Shown here piece by piece: positions 42,475 to 52,051 of a DNA stretch of 64,000 nucleotides. The notes beneath the pieces are model-generated. The model was not told the origin of the DNA. It ran no database searches and was given only the letters and a program-made list of their open reading frames with translations. Made by a program: the position numbers and the translations under genes. Positions within the stretch are counted from its first letter, which is position 1. Each line of letters opens with the position of its first letter. Origin of the DNA: an uncultured Eubacterium sp. (GTDB taxonomy: Bacteria; Bacillota; Clostridia; Lachnospirales; Lachnospiraceae); contig CANRTU010000016.1 of assembly GCA_947642745.1 (NCBI GenBank), positions 1 to 64,000 on the forward strand, given 5' to 3'.

Positions 42475-43161
42475 CTATCTTTCTGTCTCCGTTATTTCCA
42501 CTTCCGCTATCAGTTTCCCATTGACCATCCTGGCATTGCTAAAACGCATTCTGTTAGTTCCAGAATCCAAAAAAGCATGGGGATATCCATCTGCATCCAG
42601 CATACGGATATGATCATAAATATCTGTCAGTTTCATCCCCGGGGTTATCTCACTTTCTTCAGGTTTTCTGCGTTTAAAATAAGTCGGACTGCCCTGTTGT
42701 GCAACCGGCTCAATTTTTCCCTGTAAAAAAACAGGCATCATTTTATCAAACACTATATCTGAAACTCTTTCAAAAATTTCAGACGCACTGCCTTCCAGGG
42801 ATACCTTTTCTTTCATGTATACTGGTCCCGCATCAACTTCTTCCCGCACTTTAATCGCTGATATCTTTGTCTCCCGGTGTCCTCTTACAATCAGGTTCTG
42901 AAGTGGACTTCCGCCCCTTCCATATGGCAAATCTGTCATATGAAATACGATACACAAATATTTTTCATAAATACAGGACGGGATAATATAAGACCAGTGA
43001 GGAAAAAAAATAATATCCGGCCGCAATTCATCTAAGGTTTCCAGATTCAGCTTTTTTTTATCTGTAATAATCCTGACATCATGTACTCCCTGATATCGTT
43101 CTTTAAATCTTTCAGCATTTCTGATATTCCATGGTTTCATCGTTGAAATCAGTATATTCAT
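42475..43161 (-). CDS. Formyltransferase-family protein, 228 aa
   Basis: The active-site region reads CIVFHMTDLPYGRGGSPLQN, comparable to the LPxxRG segment of methionyl-tRNA and sugar N-formyltransferases, followed by an Asp in EVDAGPVY. The N-terminal part is short, with a reduced Rossmann core (NILISTMKPWNIRNAE). The C-terminal part has a small extra domain with GYPHAFLDSG. It probably N-formylates an amino sugar with 10-formyl-tetrahydrofolate. Confidence 0.8.
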   Translation of the reverse strand: MNILISTMKPWNIRNAERFKERYQGVHDVRIITDKKKLNLETLDELRPDIIFFPHWSYIIPSCIYEKYLCIVFHMTDLPYGRGGSPLQNLIVRGHRETKISAIKVREEVDAGPVYMKEKVSLEGSASEIFERVSDIVFDKMMPVFLQGKIEPVAQQGSPTYFKRRKPEESEITPGMKLTDIYDHIRMLDADGYPHAFLDSGTNRMRFSNARMVNGKLIAEVEITETER

Positions 43162-43272
43162 ATTTAATTTTTATTTTAACGGCGTCCTTTTCACCAAACA
43201 TGTGCCGGAACAATCTTCCTGTCCCCATCTCCACCCGGATTCATACCGTTTACATATGCTATTGTCAAATAT

Positions 43273-44574
43273 CTAATTCAGCCTGCCAAAACCACTATGA
43301 CATACAGGTCCTTCCAGTCTGTTCCTGATATTCTTCTCCCGGGATATGAGCCTGAACACCTCATCCACTACTGTGAGATATTCGTCAATAATCATTTCAC
43401 TGTGCGCAAAAGAGGGATAAAATGCCGTGGACGCCAGATAACCTCTCTTTAACATTTCCTGTGTAAAAAATGTCTTATAAACCAGAGGTTCTTCAGATAC
43501 AAAAGAGAAATGCGCCAGTGGATCTATTCCTCCTGTTTCAATATTCACATTATATTTTTCAGATATTTTTTTCCATCCGTCTTTGATCTGTCTGCCGTAG
43601 GCGACCTGTTTTTCCCAGACCCGGTGCTCTTCATACAGCTCCAGATTTTTCAATGTTGCCGCAAAAGCAACCCGTTCTGTATAAAATGTACTGCTGATAA
43701 ACGTCTCCTGTGCCGCCTCCATGACTTCTTTTTTTCCAATGACAGCCGATAACGGATATCCGTTGGTCATTCCTTTGGCAAAAACAGCAATATCGGGCTG
43801 TACACCCAGTATTTTATGACTCCCTCCATTACACAGACGAAAACCAGCGCTCACCTCGTCAAACACCAGAACGATTCCCTCTTCCTGTGACATATGGCGG
43901 ATTTTATCAAGGAATCCGTCTTCAGGATCATCGTTACGTACAGGTTCCATCACCACTGCCGCTATGTTTCCCCTGTGCCGCTCCATCAGTTCTTCAAACT
44001 CAGATATCTTATTGTAATGAAACGGAAGATTCGTACCGGACAGACCTTTAGGAACTCCCGCAGGAGCAAGACCCGGAATATGAAGATCATCCAGTGCGTT
44101 TTCATTGCTGATATTCGCAGATAAATACCAGTCATGCCAGCCATGATATCCGCAAAACAGAATTATATCCTTACCGGTATAAGCTCTCGCTATCCGCACT
44201 GCCAGAGCCAGGCTTTCCCCGCCTGCTTTTGCAAAGCGCACACTTCCCGCCCATGGATGTAGTTTTAATAATTTTTCCGCAACAGCCACTTCTTCCGGCG
44301 CATTCAGTGTGCACATCCCGCCATTGCGGATCGCTTCACAGGCGGCAGCATCAATTTCATCATTGGCATATCCCATTACATTTGCGCCTACTCCCATATA
44401 AGACATATCTGTATATTCATTTCCATCCAGATCCCAGACCCGGCAGCCTTTCGCCCTGCTATAATACGCCGGCCATTTTTCGGGCAGAAACATCTCCGGC
44501 CTCTTGCTCAAAAGCTGCGTACCTCCCGGTATTATTTTTTTTGCTTTTTCATATAATTCCTGTCCTTTTCCCAT
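43273..44574 (-). CDS. Class III aminotransferase (GSA-like), 433 aa
   Basis: A glutamate-1-semialdehyde-aminotransferase-like PLP enzyme: AKKIIPGGTQLLSKRP at the start, VRFAKAGGESLALAVRIAR, CGYHGWHDWYL, and the PLP Lys in DIAVFAKGMTNGYPLSAV. In glycan loci, such enzymes sit beside SpsF-like cytidylyltransferases. It probably acts on a keto-sugar or small side-chain precursor rather than in heme synthesis. Confidence 0.9.
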   Translation of the reverse strand: MGKGQELYEKAKKIIPGGTQLLSKRPEMFLPEKWPAYYSRAKGCRVWDLDGNEYTDMSYMGVGANVMGYANDEIDAAACEAIRNGGMCTLNAPEEVAVAEKLLKLHPWAGSVRFAKAGGESLALAVRIARAYTGKDIILFCGYHGWHDWYLSANISNENALDDLHIPGLAPAGVPKGLSGTNLPFHYNKISEFEELMERHRGNIAAVVMEPVRNDDPEDGFLDKIRHMSQEEGIVLVFDEVSAGFRLCNGGSHKILGVQPDIAVFAKGMTNGYPLSAVIGKKEVMEAAQETFISSTFYTERVAFAATLKNLELYEEHRVWEKQVAYGRQIKDGWKKISEKYNVNIETGGIDPLAHFSFVSEEPLVYKTFFTQEMLKRGYLASTAFYPSFAHSEMIIDEYLTVVDEVFRLISREKNIRNRLEGPVCHSGFGRLN

Positions 44575-44662
44575 ACTTATCCTCTGTTTCCCTGTATATT
44601 TACTATAAAAATATCATCACAAAGCGCTTTCATTCAGGTATCGGACATGCGTCCCACAACTT

Positions 44663-45454
44663 TCATTTATTGAAGGGCACTGAGGATTCATGCCGGATTA
44701 CTGTGTAATCGTTTGCAATGGATTTCTGCAGACCTTCATTCCGGCTGTGCATTGCGTTCAGCTGTTCCAGTTCCGGGTTTTCCTTTAAATATGCCAGAAT
44801 ATCCCTGTATCCAAAATTTTCTGTTCCCTTACGAATAAAATGCCCGTATATTTTTTTTACAAACTCAAAATCTTCCGGCTCGTCCACTGTCCAGCGCTTT
44901 TCGCCAAAGTTACCTGATTCTGATACAAAATCCTGTAGTTTAAACAATTCCGGATGAAGTATCAGATACCGTGTTACATGCTCCCGTTCGGATGCCTTGT
45001 CCGCTTCTCTCCAGGCCTTTTCCAGCGCTTTAAATTTTATAATCTCCAGATCAAGACCATCCGCAAAAGTTTCACTCATCATCCCTCTGTAATCAGCATC
45101 CTTATCCAGAGTCGAAATTGCCTCATCAAGCAATCCGGCATCGAAACATGGACAATCCGCCGTCAGACGTACTATATATTCTGCCTTTGTAAGACACGCC
45201 GCCTGATAATACCTGTCCAGCACATCATTCTGAGAACCACAATACACAGGAACACCCATGGAAGAACACAGAGACACAATTGGAAGATCTTCTCTTCCAA
45301 ACGATGTGACAACAATCACATCATCTGCATATCTGCTCATTTGTACTCTTTCTATCATCCATTGCAGCATCGGCTTTCCATGTAAATTCAGAATCACTTT
45401 GCCGGGCAATCTTGAAGAACCACATCTCGCCTGAATCATTACCGCAAATCTCAT
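44663..45454 (-). CDS. CMP-nonulosonate cytidylyltransferase (SpsF/PseF-like), 263 aa
   Basis: The start is set at 45454 (MRFAVMIQARCGSSRLPGK), the CTP-binding loop of this family. Downstream are DVIVVTSFGREDLPI, YIVRLTADCPCFD and EKRWTVDEPEDFEF. SpsF and PseF activate the sugar as a CMP donor. The 60-residue tail after the usual end (YLKENPELE) is unusual. Confidence 0.8.
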   Translation of the reverse strand: MRFAVMIQARCGSSRLPGKVILNLHGKPMLQWMIERVQMSRYADDVIVVTSFGREDLPIVSLCSSMGVPVYCGSQNDVLDRYYQAACLTKAEYIVRLTADCPCFDAGLLDEAISTLDKDADYRGMMSETFADGLDLEIIKFKALEKAWREADKASEREHVTRYLILHPELFKLQDFVSESGNFGEKRWTVDEPEDFEFVKKIYGHFIRKGTENFGYRDILAYLKENPELEQLNAMHSRNEGLQKSIANDYTVIRHESSVPFNK

Positions 45455-45468
45455 ACTATCTGTACCTC

Positions 45469-46380
45469 TTACTCCGCCTGTTTTCCTCCCGACCATAAAC
45501 TCGGAAAAATAACCTCTTTTTCTATATTTTTAAACGTATCCCTGATTTCCTGTATCAGCGCCTGAGAAATTCCGTCTCCCTGTGAATATCTGATGTCCTG
45601 CAGCAACTGCTCTTTTGTATCCACGCCAAATACCAGATAATCAATATCCGGCTCTCCTGATACAAAGTGCAACAAAACATCTGCTTTATCCGCATGGAAC
45701 TTATCCAGTATTCGTTCAAATTCTTCCAGATACGGCCGTGTATGAGTCAGATGCAAAGGCAATTGTTCTGGTTTCATCATAAAAAGCCCCTGCAAAAACG
45801 CACTTCTTGTAAATACTGTTATCCCTGCCTGCTTTGCGCACCTGATAAATCCCTGACGCACTCCTCTCTGATCCAGGACACTGTATGGAAGCTGTATATA
45901 ATCTATACATCCGGTTTCCACCGCTGCATATCCTTCTTTCAATTCATAGATGGAAACACCTGTGTGCTCTGTCAGATGTTCTTCTTTTAACCTGACCAAT
46001 GCTTCCACAATTCCCGGGTTATAAATGTATTCCGGTGTATGTAAAAGATATCCATCAAGCTTTTCCAGGTTCATCCGTTTTAAAGAACGCTCACATTCCC
46101 TGCGTATAGTCCCATATATATCCTTTTCATCCCGTCCAATGATGTTCGGACGCAGCTTGGATATCACCTTTATGTTTCCCGCATTTTTTGTCATCTTAAA
46201 ATACTCGCCCAGAACATCTTCGGCCGTACCATATGCTCCTGCCGTATCAATGGTATCTATCCCCTGCCTGACAGCGATGTCTATCATTTCCAGTGACTGT
46301 TCTGTGGAAGGTTTCCCCGACAGATTACAAATTCCATATTCCATTCCAAACTGTACCGTACCCAGGCATAACTGCGCCAT
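45469..46380 (-). CDS. Aldo/keto reductase, 303 aa
   Basis: An AKR barrel: LGTVQFGMEYG, DTIDTAGAYGTAEDVLGEYF (catalytic Tyr) and GYLLHTPEYIY at the start, then TGVSIYELKEG and DYIQLPYSVLDQ. It is an NADPH-dependent reductase. It has a gene start 68 bp from the GNAT stop. It may reduce a keto group of a sugar in this pathway. Confidence 0.9.
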   Translation of the reverse strand: MAQLCLGTVQFGMEYGICNLSGKPSTEQSLEMIDIAVRQGIDTIDTAGAYGTAEDVLGEYFKMTKNAGNIKVISKLRPNIIGRDEKDIYGTIRRECERSLKRMNLEKLDGYLLHTPEYIYNPGIVEALVRLKEEHLTEHTGVSIYELKEGYAAVETGCIDYIQLPYSVLDQRGVRQGFIRCAKQAGITVFTRSAFLQGLFMMKPEQLPLHLTHTRPYLEEFERILDKFHADKADVLLHFVSGEPDIDYLVFGVDTKEQLLQDIRYSQGDGISQALIQEIRDTFKNIEKEVIFPSLWSGGKQAE

Positions 46381-46448
46381 TTTCTACACCCCTTTTCCCA
46401 TATGCCAGTTTTCATTTCCCCGCATTCCCGGATACCTGGCTGCTTTCA

Positions 46449-47015
46449 TCAGACACCCGCACAGTAATCCATCTTTTTAAAATCGTCTCTCAAAAGTCCT
46501 GTTTCAATTCCATCCACACGTTCTCCATTATCAAGCAGTAAAAACTGCGCACGTACACCTTCCTGTTTATATCCGGCTTTCTGCAAAGCTTTCCTGCTTC
46601 CTGTATTGCATGCATATATTCCTGCATCCATCCTGTCAATATTAAAATTTTCAAACGCCCATCCTGTCGCCAGCCTGATCGCTTCCGTTGCCATCCCTTT
46701 GCCCCAGCAGCTCTTTTCGCCAATAAAATAGGCAATTGAACAGCGCTTATGTATACGATTCACCGTTAAATGAATATTTCCAATATGTTTATCTGTATCC
46801 CTGGCAACAATGGCAAAAAGAATCTGATCCCGGGAGCTGATATTTTTTTCTACATAGTCTTTCACCAGTGTAATCGTCTGCTCCACATATCTTGATTCCA
46901 GATACTTATTTACGTCTTTATCATTCAGCCATGCGACATATGACTCCGTTACAAAATCATCCGTACACATCTGGAGGCGTATCATCTTTCCATATATAAT
47001 GTCATCTGTATACAT
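46449..47015 (-). CDS. GNAT N-acetyltransferase (RimJ/RimL-type), 188 aa
   Basis: An Acetyltransf_3 domain: KMIRLQMCTDDFVTESY, IGNIHLTVNRIHKRC and the acetyl-CoA loop WGKGMATEAIRLATG, ending at KALQKAGYKQEGVRAQF. This is the more likely 4-amino-sugar acetyltransferase, because it follows pseB directly, but 36779 is an alternative. Confidence 0.85.
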   Translation of the reverse strand: MYTDDIIYGKMIRLQMCTDDFVTESYVAWLNDKDVNKYLESRYVEQTITLVKDYVEKNISSRDQILFAIVARDTDKHIGNIHLTVNRIHKRCSIAYFIGEKSCWGKGMATEAIRLATGWAFENFNIDRMDAGIYACNTGSRKALQKAGYKQEGVRAQFLLLDNGERVDGIETGLLRDDFKKMDYCAGV

Positions 47016-47051
47016 CAGACCCGTTTATCCTCCCAGTATTTTATGCATATA

Positions 47052-48059
47052 TCAATTTTTAACCGGATCAATGCCCAGCTCTCCCAGACATACTCTTAAC
47101 TGACCGATATCCAGCCATTCCGTATTCTTGTCCGAACTATATTCGAATCCGTTCTCTACTTTTTTCCCTCCGGGCAGTATACCTTCTTTTGCCCACCAGG
47201 TATAATGGGGATATATAATATAATGCTTATCGTATTCATAAGTAACTGCCGCGTCTTCCTTCGCAACCATTATCTCATGCAGTTTCTCACCTTCACGAAC
47301 CCCGACTTCCGGCATCATACAATCCGGCATCATTGCCTGTGCCAGATCAACAACCTTAAAAGAAGGTATTCTGGAAATAAACGTTTCTCCTCCCTTTGCC
47401 TCTTTCAATGCTTTTAGTACAAGCTCCACACCCTGTTCCAGACTAATCCAGAACCGGGTCATACGGTAATCTGTAATCGGCAGCTCTTTACCGCCTTCTT
47501 CAATTATCTGTTTAAAAAGCGGAATCACAGATCCCCTGCTTCCGGCCACATTTCCATATCTCACAACTGAAAATCTGGCTTTCTGAAATCCGGAATAGGC
47601 ATTGGCAGCAATAAAAAGTTTATCGGAAACCAGCTTTGTACCACCATACAGGTTTACCGGATTGACTGCCTTATCTGTTGAAAGAGCGACTACCCGTTTT
47701 ACACTGGGAGTATCCAGAACCGCATTTACAACATTCATTGCTCCGTCAATATTGGTCCTTACCGCTTCAATTGGATTATATTCACATGACGGCACTTGTT
47801 TTAATGCTGCTGCATGTACCACATAATCCACACCGTCCAACGCCCGTAGTAATCGTTCCTTATCACGAACATCTCCAATAAAAAAACGCATCAGAGACTC
47901 ATATTTTTTCAGTTTATTTGCCATATGAAACTGCTTAAATTCATCTCTGGAATATATAATTATCTTTTTAGGTGTATAATATTTCAGTATATAGTCTACA
48001 AAACAATTTCCGAATGAACCTGTTCCTCCGGTGATCAAAACTGTCTTTCCATTTAACAT
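47052..48059 (-). CDS. pseB: UDP-GlcNAc 4,6-dehydratase/5-epimerase (PseB-like), 335 aa
   Basis: The start at 48059 (MLNGKTVLITGGTGSFG) has AAAGGAG upstream. The family signature is complete: IIIYSRDEFKQFHM, HAAALKQVPSCEYNP, ALSTDKAVNPVNLYGGTK (Thr/Asp-Lys and Tyr/Lys catalytic groups) and RYGNVAGSRGSVIP. It catalyses the first step of pseudaminic-acid synthesis from UDP-GlcNAc. As first gene after the promoter at 48165-48193, it heads the locus. Confidence 0.9.
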   Translation of the reverse strand: MLNGKTVLITGGTGSFGNCFVDYILKYYTPKKIIIYSRDEFKQFHMANKLKKYESLMRFFIGDVRDKERLLRALDGVDYVVHAAALKQVPSCEYNPIEAVRTNIDGAMNVVNAVLDTPSVKRVVALSTDKAVNPVNLYGGTKLVSDKLFIAANAYSGFQKARFSVVRYGNVAGSRGSVIPLFKQIIEEGGKELPITDYRMTRFWISLEQGVELVLKALKEAKGGETFISRIPSFKVVDLAQAMMPDCMMPEVGVREGEKLHEIMVAKEDAAVTYEYDKHYIIYPHYTWWAKEGILPGGKKVENGFEYSSDKNTEWLDIGQLRVCLGELGIDPVKN

Positions 48060-48094
48060 TTTCGTACTCCTTTTTCCATCTACAATTAACATCA

Positions 48095-48117
48095 GAAACA
48101 GTTATGATAACTGTTTC
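48095..48117. promoter_or_regulatory. 23-bp perfect palindrome upstream of pseB
   Basis: GAAACAGTTAT (48095-48105) and its exact complement (48107-48117) flank one central base. It lies between the promoter and the pseB start, so it could be an operator or an mRNA hairpin. No T run follows. Confidence 0.6.
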
Positions 48118-48164
48118 AAAACATATACATTTATATAATTTTGATTCTTTCATTTTTCTTACCG

Positions 48165-48193
48165 ATTTTATCACTATATCGACAATATTGCAA
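48165..48193 (-). promoter_or_regulatory. Promoter of the glycan locus
   Basis: On the minus strand, TTGCAA (48193-48188), a 17-bp spacer and TAAAAT (48170-48165). Transcription would begin near 48158 and leave a leader of about 100 nt containing the palindrome. Confidence 0.55.
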
Positions 48194-48489
48194 GAAAAAT
48201 AAACCCTGGTTTTTATGTATAATGACGGAAAATACAATGATATTAGCTGACTTAAATATTTTTCCAGAAATATATATATTTTTAGAATTTAGTATATTGC
48301 CTGAAAACGCATGACAGAAGCATTTTCAGATCTATCATTCTGTATACGAAAAAAACACTTTCAGCCAGTGTTTTTTTCACATATTCAGGTTCTGGTAAAA
48401 GAAAAGATATTCAGATTCAGAATCATAAAACCTCAGAAAAATTCACCAGAAAATACTGGTAAAACAAAAATAAAGAATTATTAAGAAAA
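48194..48489. other. AT-rich intergenic stretch
   Basis: No gene is seen. It separates the glycan locus promoter from the 3' end of truA and contains one terminator hairpin (48349-48377). Confidence 0.6.
48349..48377. terminator. Terminator downstream of truA
   Basis: AAAAAAACACT (48349-48359) pairs with AGTGTTTTTTT (48367-48377). It has a T run on both strands. On the minus strand it ends the ecf-truA transcript. Confidence 0.65.
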
Positions 48490-49227
48490 TTAAAGAAACT
48501 CAATCCCAATCATCGTAAGCCCATGTGCCGGCGCCGTGGGTCCGGCCGCGCTACGGCTGTGCGCTTTTAAAATATCCAGTATCTCTTCCGGAACCCGTTC
48601 CCCCGTACCGGCCTGAAGTAATGTCCCCGCAATAATCCGTACCATATGATATAAAAAACCGCTTCCTGTTACCCTTATTGTCACAATATCCCGGTCCTTT
48701 ATCACATCCAGATGATATATTGTCCGCACTGTCGTCTCCGCCTGCGCATGTACGGAACAAAAACTTTTAAAATCATGGGTTCCCACCAGATACTGTCCGG
48801 CAAGGCGCATGGCGTCCACATCCAGCTTCCGGTAAAAAAAATACGTATCCCGCCGTTCCAGAGGCAGTGGAAATTTGCGGTTCAGAATTCTGTATTCGTA
48901 GGTTTTACGGCTCTCACAATGTCTTGGATGAAAATCCGGCGCCACCTCACACGACGCCTGTACGACAATATCTTCCGGCAGACGCTGATTTAACGCATAG
49001 CAGATTTTTTCCGCAGGAATTCTGGCGGAAGTGTCAAAAACCGCCACGTTTCCCAGAGAATGCACGCCGGAATCCGTACGGCTTGCCCCTGTTACAGTTA
49101 CCGATTCACGAAGCAGCTCTGTCAGCGCCCGGTTCAGCACCCCTTCTATTGTCACCCCTGACGGCTGTTTCTGCCAGCCATTATAATTGGTCCCCTCATA
49201 GGAAACAATTAACTGAATCCGTTTCAT
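48490..49227 (-). CDS. truA: tRNA pseudouridine(38-40) synthase TruA, 245 aa
   Basis: The family signature is clear: IVSYEGTNYNGWQKQP, catalytic Asp52 in GASRTDSGVHSLGN, and GSGFLYHMVRIIAGTL. Length is normal. It modifies positions 38-40 in the tRNA anticodon stem. It is the last gene of the ecfA1-ecfA2-ecfT-truA group, a common arrangement in Firmicutes. Confidence 0.97.
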   Translation of the reverse strand: MKRIQLIVSYEGTNYNGWQKQPSGVTIEGVLNRALTELLRESVTVTGASRTDSGVHSLGNVAVFDTSARIPAEKICYALNQRLPEDIVVQASCEVAPDFHPRHCESRKTYEYRILNRKFPLPLERRDTYFFYRKLDVDAMRLAGQYLVGTHDFKSFCSVHAQAETTVRTIYHLDVIKDRDIVTIRVTGSGFLYHMVRIIAGTLLQAGTGERVPEEILDILKAHSRSAAGPTAPAHGLTMIGIEFL

Positions 49228-49316
49228 AAATACGTCCTTTTCTATTCTGTTTCTGTTTTTATAAACAATAAATAACAGACAGCATCCCTGATCCCGTCAG
49301 AACACCCTGCCTCTTT

Positions 49317-50153
49317 TTACCCGGATACAATGCCCGGAATAGAAATATTGCCAAACAGAACACGCAATACAATGACCAGGGCCAAAAATAAAAACATAAT
49401 AAAATATGCTATATAATCCGTCTTCCTGTACTTTAACGGCTTCATTTTTGTCCGTCCTTCCCCGCCCCGGTAACAGCGGGCTTCCATTGCCATGGCAAGA
49501 TCGCTGGCCCTGCGGAAAGCTGATACGAATAAAGGCACCAGTAATGGTATGAGCGCTTTCGCCTTGTCCAGCAGATTCCCGCTTTCAAAATCTGCACCCC
49601 TGGCCATTTGCGCCCGCATGATTTTATCTGTTTCTTCAATCAGGATTGGAATAAAACGCAGAGCGATGGCCATCATCATGGCTATTTCATGTACCGGTAC
49701 ATGCAGAGCCCCAAGGGGCTTTAACGATTTTTCCAGCCCGTCTGTCAGTTGGTTTGGCGTCGTTGTCAGGGTCATAACAGACGTGCCAAGAATCAGATAT
49801 GTGAGCCGGAAAATCATTTTGATGGCAGTCGCTATCCCCTCTCCTGTCACCCGTATAAATTTCCACTGCCAGTAGACAGGCTGCCCGTCTGTTAAAAACA
49901 AATTAAATAAAGCAGTGATGACCATCAGTATCAGAACAGCTTTCAGCCCCTTCAGCATATACTTCAATGGCACCCCGGACAGCCGGATGACCGCAGCCAG
50001 AAAAATGGTAATCAGTGCAAATCCGGCAATTCCCCGGGAGGAAAATACCGCAATCAGAAACAGCATTGTTCCCGCCAGCTTGACACGGGGATCCAGCCTG
50101 TGCAATACCGAATCTGCCGGATAATATTGGCCAATCGTAATGTCTCTAATCAT
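49317..50153 (-). CDS. ecfT: ECF transporter T component EcfT, 278 aa
   Basis: The start at 50153 (MIRDITIGQYYPADSVLHRL) has GGGAGA upstream. The membrane part has five to six hydrophobic segments, with ARG-type coupling helices around QMARGADF and AMEARCYRGGE. It couples the two ATPases to substrate-binding S components, which are encoded elsewhere. It overlaps no gene but starts just after EcfA2 ends. Confidence 0.93.
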   Translation of the reverse strand: MIRDITIGQYYPADSVLHRLDPRVKLAGTMLFLIAVFSSRGIAGFALITIFLAAVIRLSGVPLKYMLKGLKAVLILMVITALFNLFLTDGQPVYWQWKFIRVTGEGIATAIKMIFRLTYLILGTSVMTLTTTPNQLTDGLEKSLKPLGALHVPVHEIAMMMAIALRFIPILIEETDKIMRAQMARGADFESGNLLDKAKALIPLLVPLFVSAFRRASDLAMAMEARCYRGGEGRTKMKPLKYRKTDYIAYFIMFLFLALVIVLRVLFGNISIPGIVSG

Positions 50154-50178
50154 CTTTATCTCCCTGCAGCCATGTCCA

Positions 50179-51030
50179 TTAACTGCCCGCAAAATACTTT
50201 AAAATTTCCGCCTTTGCTTCCTCCACCGTTGCCACATCTGTACGAACCATAAAACCGGCTTCTTTCATCTCCCGCATCAGGCGGGTTACCTGCGGTACCG
50301 CCAGCCCGATGGCTTCCAGTTCCTTCGAATAACTGAATACCTCTTTGGGAATACCGTCCAGCACCACCTGTCCCTGGTTCATGACAATCAGACGGTTTAC
50401 ATATTTCGCCACGTCTTCCATACTATGGGACACAAGTATAACTGTCATATCCAGTTCCCTGTGCATCCTGGTAATCTGATCCAGAATCTCATCCCGGCCT
50501 TTCGGGTCCAGCCCGGCTGTCGGTTCGTCCAGAATCAGTACTTCCGGCTTCATTGCCAGAACTCCCGCAATCGCTACACGCCGTTTCTGTCCCCCGGAGA
50601 GATCAAAGGGCGGCTGGTAATACAGCTCTTCCGGCATTCCCACATTTTTAAGCGCTTCAAACGCACGCAGACCGGCCTCATTTTTTGTCAGTCCCTGATT
50701 CACCGGTCCGAAACAGACGTCGTCAAAAATAGTCGTCTCAAACAGCTGATGTTCAGGATACTGAAAAACAAGCCCCACTTTGCTGCGCAGATTTTTTTTA
50801 TTAAAATCCGGATCGTCAATATCTTCTCCATTGTAATAAATGTGGCCGCTGGTGGCCTGCATTAGTCCGTTTAAATGCTGGATCAGCGTGGATTTACCAG
50901 ATCCTGTATGTCCGATGATCCCGATAAACTCCCCGTCATTTATTTTGAGACTGATATTTTTCAGCGCCTGCACTTCATATGCCGTTCCGGTGCTATATAC
51001 ATAATTCACTTTATCCACTATGACAGACAT
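50179..51030 (-). CDS. ecfA2: ECF transporter ATPase EcfA2, 283 aa
   Basis: ABC ATPase: Walker A GHTGSGKST, Q-loop VFQYPEHQLFE, signature LSGGQKRRVAIAGVLAM, Walker B VLILDEPTAGLDP and H-loop VSHSMEDV. It is the second (EcfA2) subunit, as judged from order and sequence. The C-terminal extension contains RLMREMKEAGF. Confidence 0.94.
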   Translation of the reverse strand: MSVIVDKVNYVYSTGTAYEVQALKNISLKINDGEFIGIIGHTGSGKSTLIQHLNGLMQATSGHIYYNGEDIDDPDFNKKNLRSKVGLVFQYPEHQLFETTIFDDVCFGPVNQGLTKNEAGLRAFEALKNVGMPEELYYQPPFDLSGGQKRRVAIAGVLAMKPEVLILDEPTAGLDPKGRDEILDQITRMHRELDMTVILVSHSMEDVAKYVNRLIVMNQGQVVLDGIPKEVFSYSKELEAIGLAVPQVTRLMREMKEAGFMVRTDVATVEEAKAEILKYFAGS

Positions 51031-51156
51031 AGGCGTTCCTTCTATTCGTGTAGTACTTATTACTGGTATAATATTTTTGAGTGATATTTATTAACCCATG
51101 ATTAAACTTATAATATATTCTATCATTATAATTTATGATTAGATAAATCTATTCTG

Positions 51157-52041
51157 TCATTTATCCTGAACTTTATTGTAAATACAGCTTTCTTTCAGTC
51201 TTTTCAGCTCAACAAGCAGCTCCTGTTCTGTCAGTATACCCTCTGGAATTGCCAGTCCTGCCTTTCGCAGCTCATGGGCAAGCAGCGTAATCTGCGGTAC
51301 ATCCAGACGGTGTTTTTTTAATTCCTCCACCTTCGAAAATATCTGCCTGGGTGTTCCCTGCATCATAATTTTTCCCTGGTCCATTACATAGACACGGTCA
51401 GCATCCACTACTTCTTCCATATAATGGGTAATCAGTATAATCGTAACACCCTTCTTCCGGTTCAGCTCATGTACTGTACGTAATACGTCCCTGCGCCCGC
51501 CCGGGTCCAGCATGGCGGTGGGCTCATCCAGCACAATGCATTCCGGCTGCATGGCTACTACTCCGGCGATTGCCACACGCTGTTTTTGCCCTCCTGATAA
51601 TTTATTAGGCGAATGCTTCTGGTACTTCAGCATACCTACAGAATTCAGGCTTTCGATCACTCTTGTCCATATTTCATCTGTAGGTACTCCGATATTTTCC
51701 GGACCAAATCCCACATCTTCTTCTACCACGCTGGCAACAATCTGGTTGTCCGGATTCTGAAATACCATACCTGCGCTCTGGCGTATGTCCCAGACATTTG
51801 CGCTATCTGACGCATCTTTGCCAGCTACCCACAGGGAACCTTCCGTAGGAGTCAGTATCGCATTCAGATGTTTGGCCAGTGTAGATTTACCGGAACCATT
51901 ATGCCCCAGAACCGCCACAAACTCCCCGGCTTTAATGTCCAGATCCACCTGATCCAGTGCGGTCTGAATCGCTTCCACATTCCCTTCCTCATCACGCCGG
52001 ATATATTCAAACACCAGCTTTGCCGCTTCAATGATACCCAT
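51157..52041 (-). CDS. ecfA1: ECF transporter ATPase EcfA1, 294 aa
   Basis: ABC ATPase: Walker [22 protein letters not shown], signature [17 protein letters not shown], Walker [14 protein letters not shown], and THYMEEV. The pairing with EcfA2 and EcfT is complete. The 126-bp gap to EcfA2 holds AT-rich sequence that may contain an extra promoter. Confidence 0.94.
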   Translation of the reverse strand: MGIIEAAKLVFEYIRRDEEGNVEAIQTALDQVDLDIKAGEFVAVLGHNGSGKSTLAKHLNAILTPTEGSLWVAGKDASDSANVWDIRQSAGMVFQNPDNQIVASVVEEDVGFGPENIGVPTDEIWTRVIESLNSVGMLKYQKHSPNKLSGGQKQRVAIAGVVAMQPECIVLDEPTAMLDPGGRRDVLRTVHELNRKKGVTIILITHYMEEVVDADRVYVMDQGKIMMQGTPRQIFSKVEELKKHRLDVPQITLLAHELRKAGLAIPEGILTEQELLVELKRLKESCIYNKVQDK

Positions 52042-52051
52042 AGCCGACCCC

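Noticed and set aside
42996-43012. A8 run in the formyltransferase gene as a phase-variable tract
   Set aside because: Runs of eight A or T are frequent in this AT-rich locus and give no special downstream overlap. Only the G10 tract stands out.
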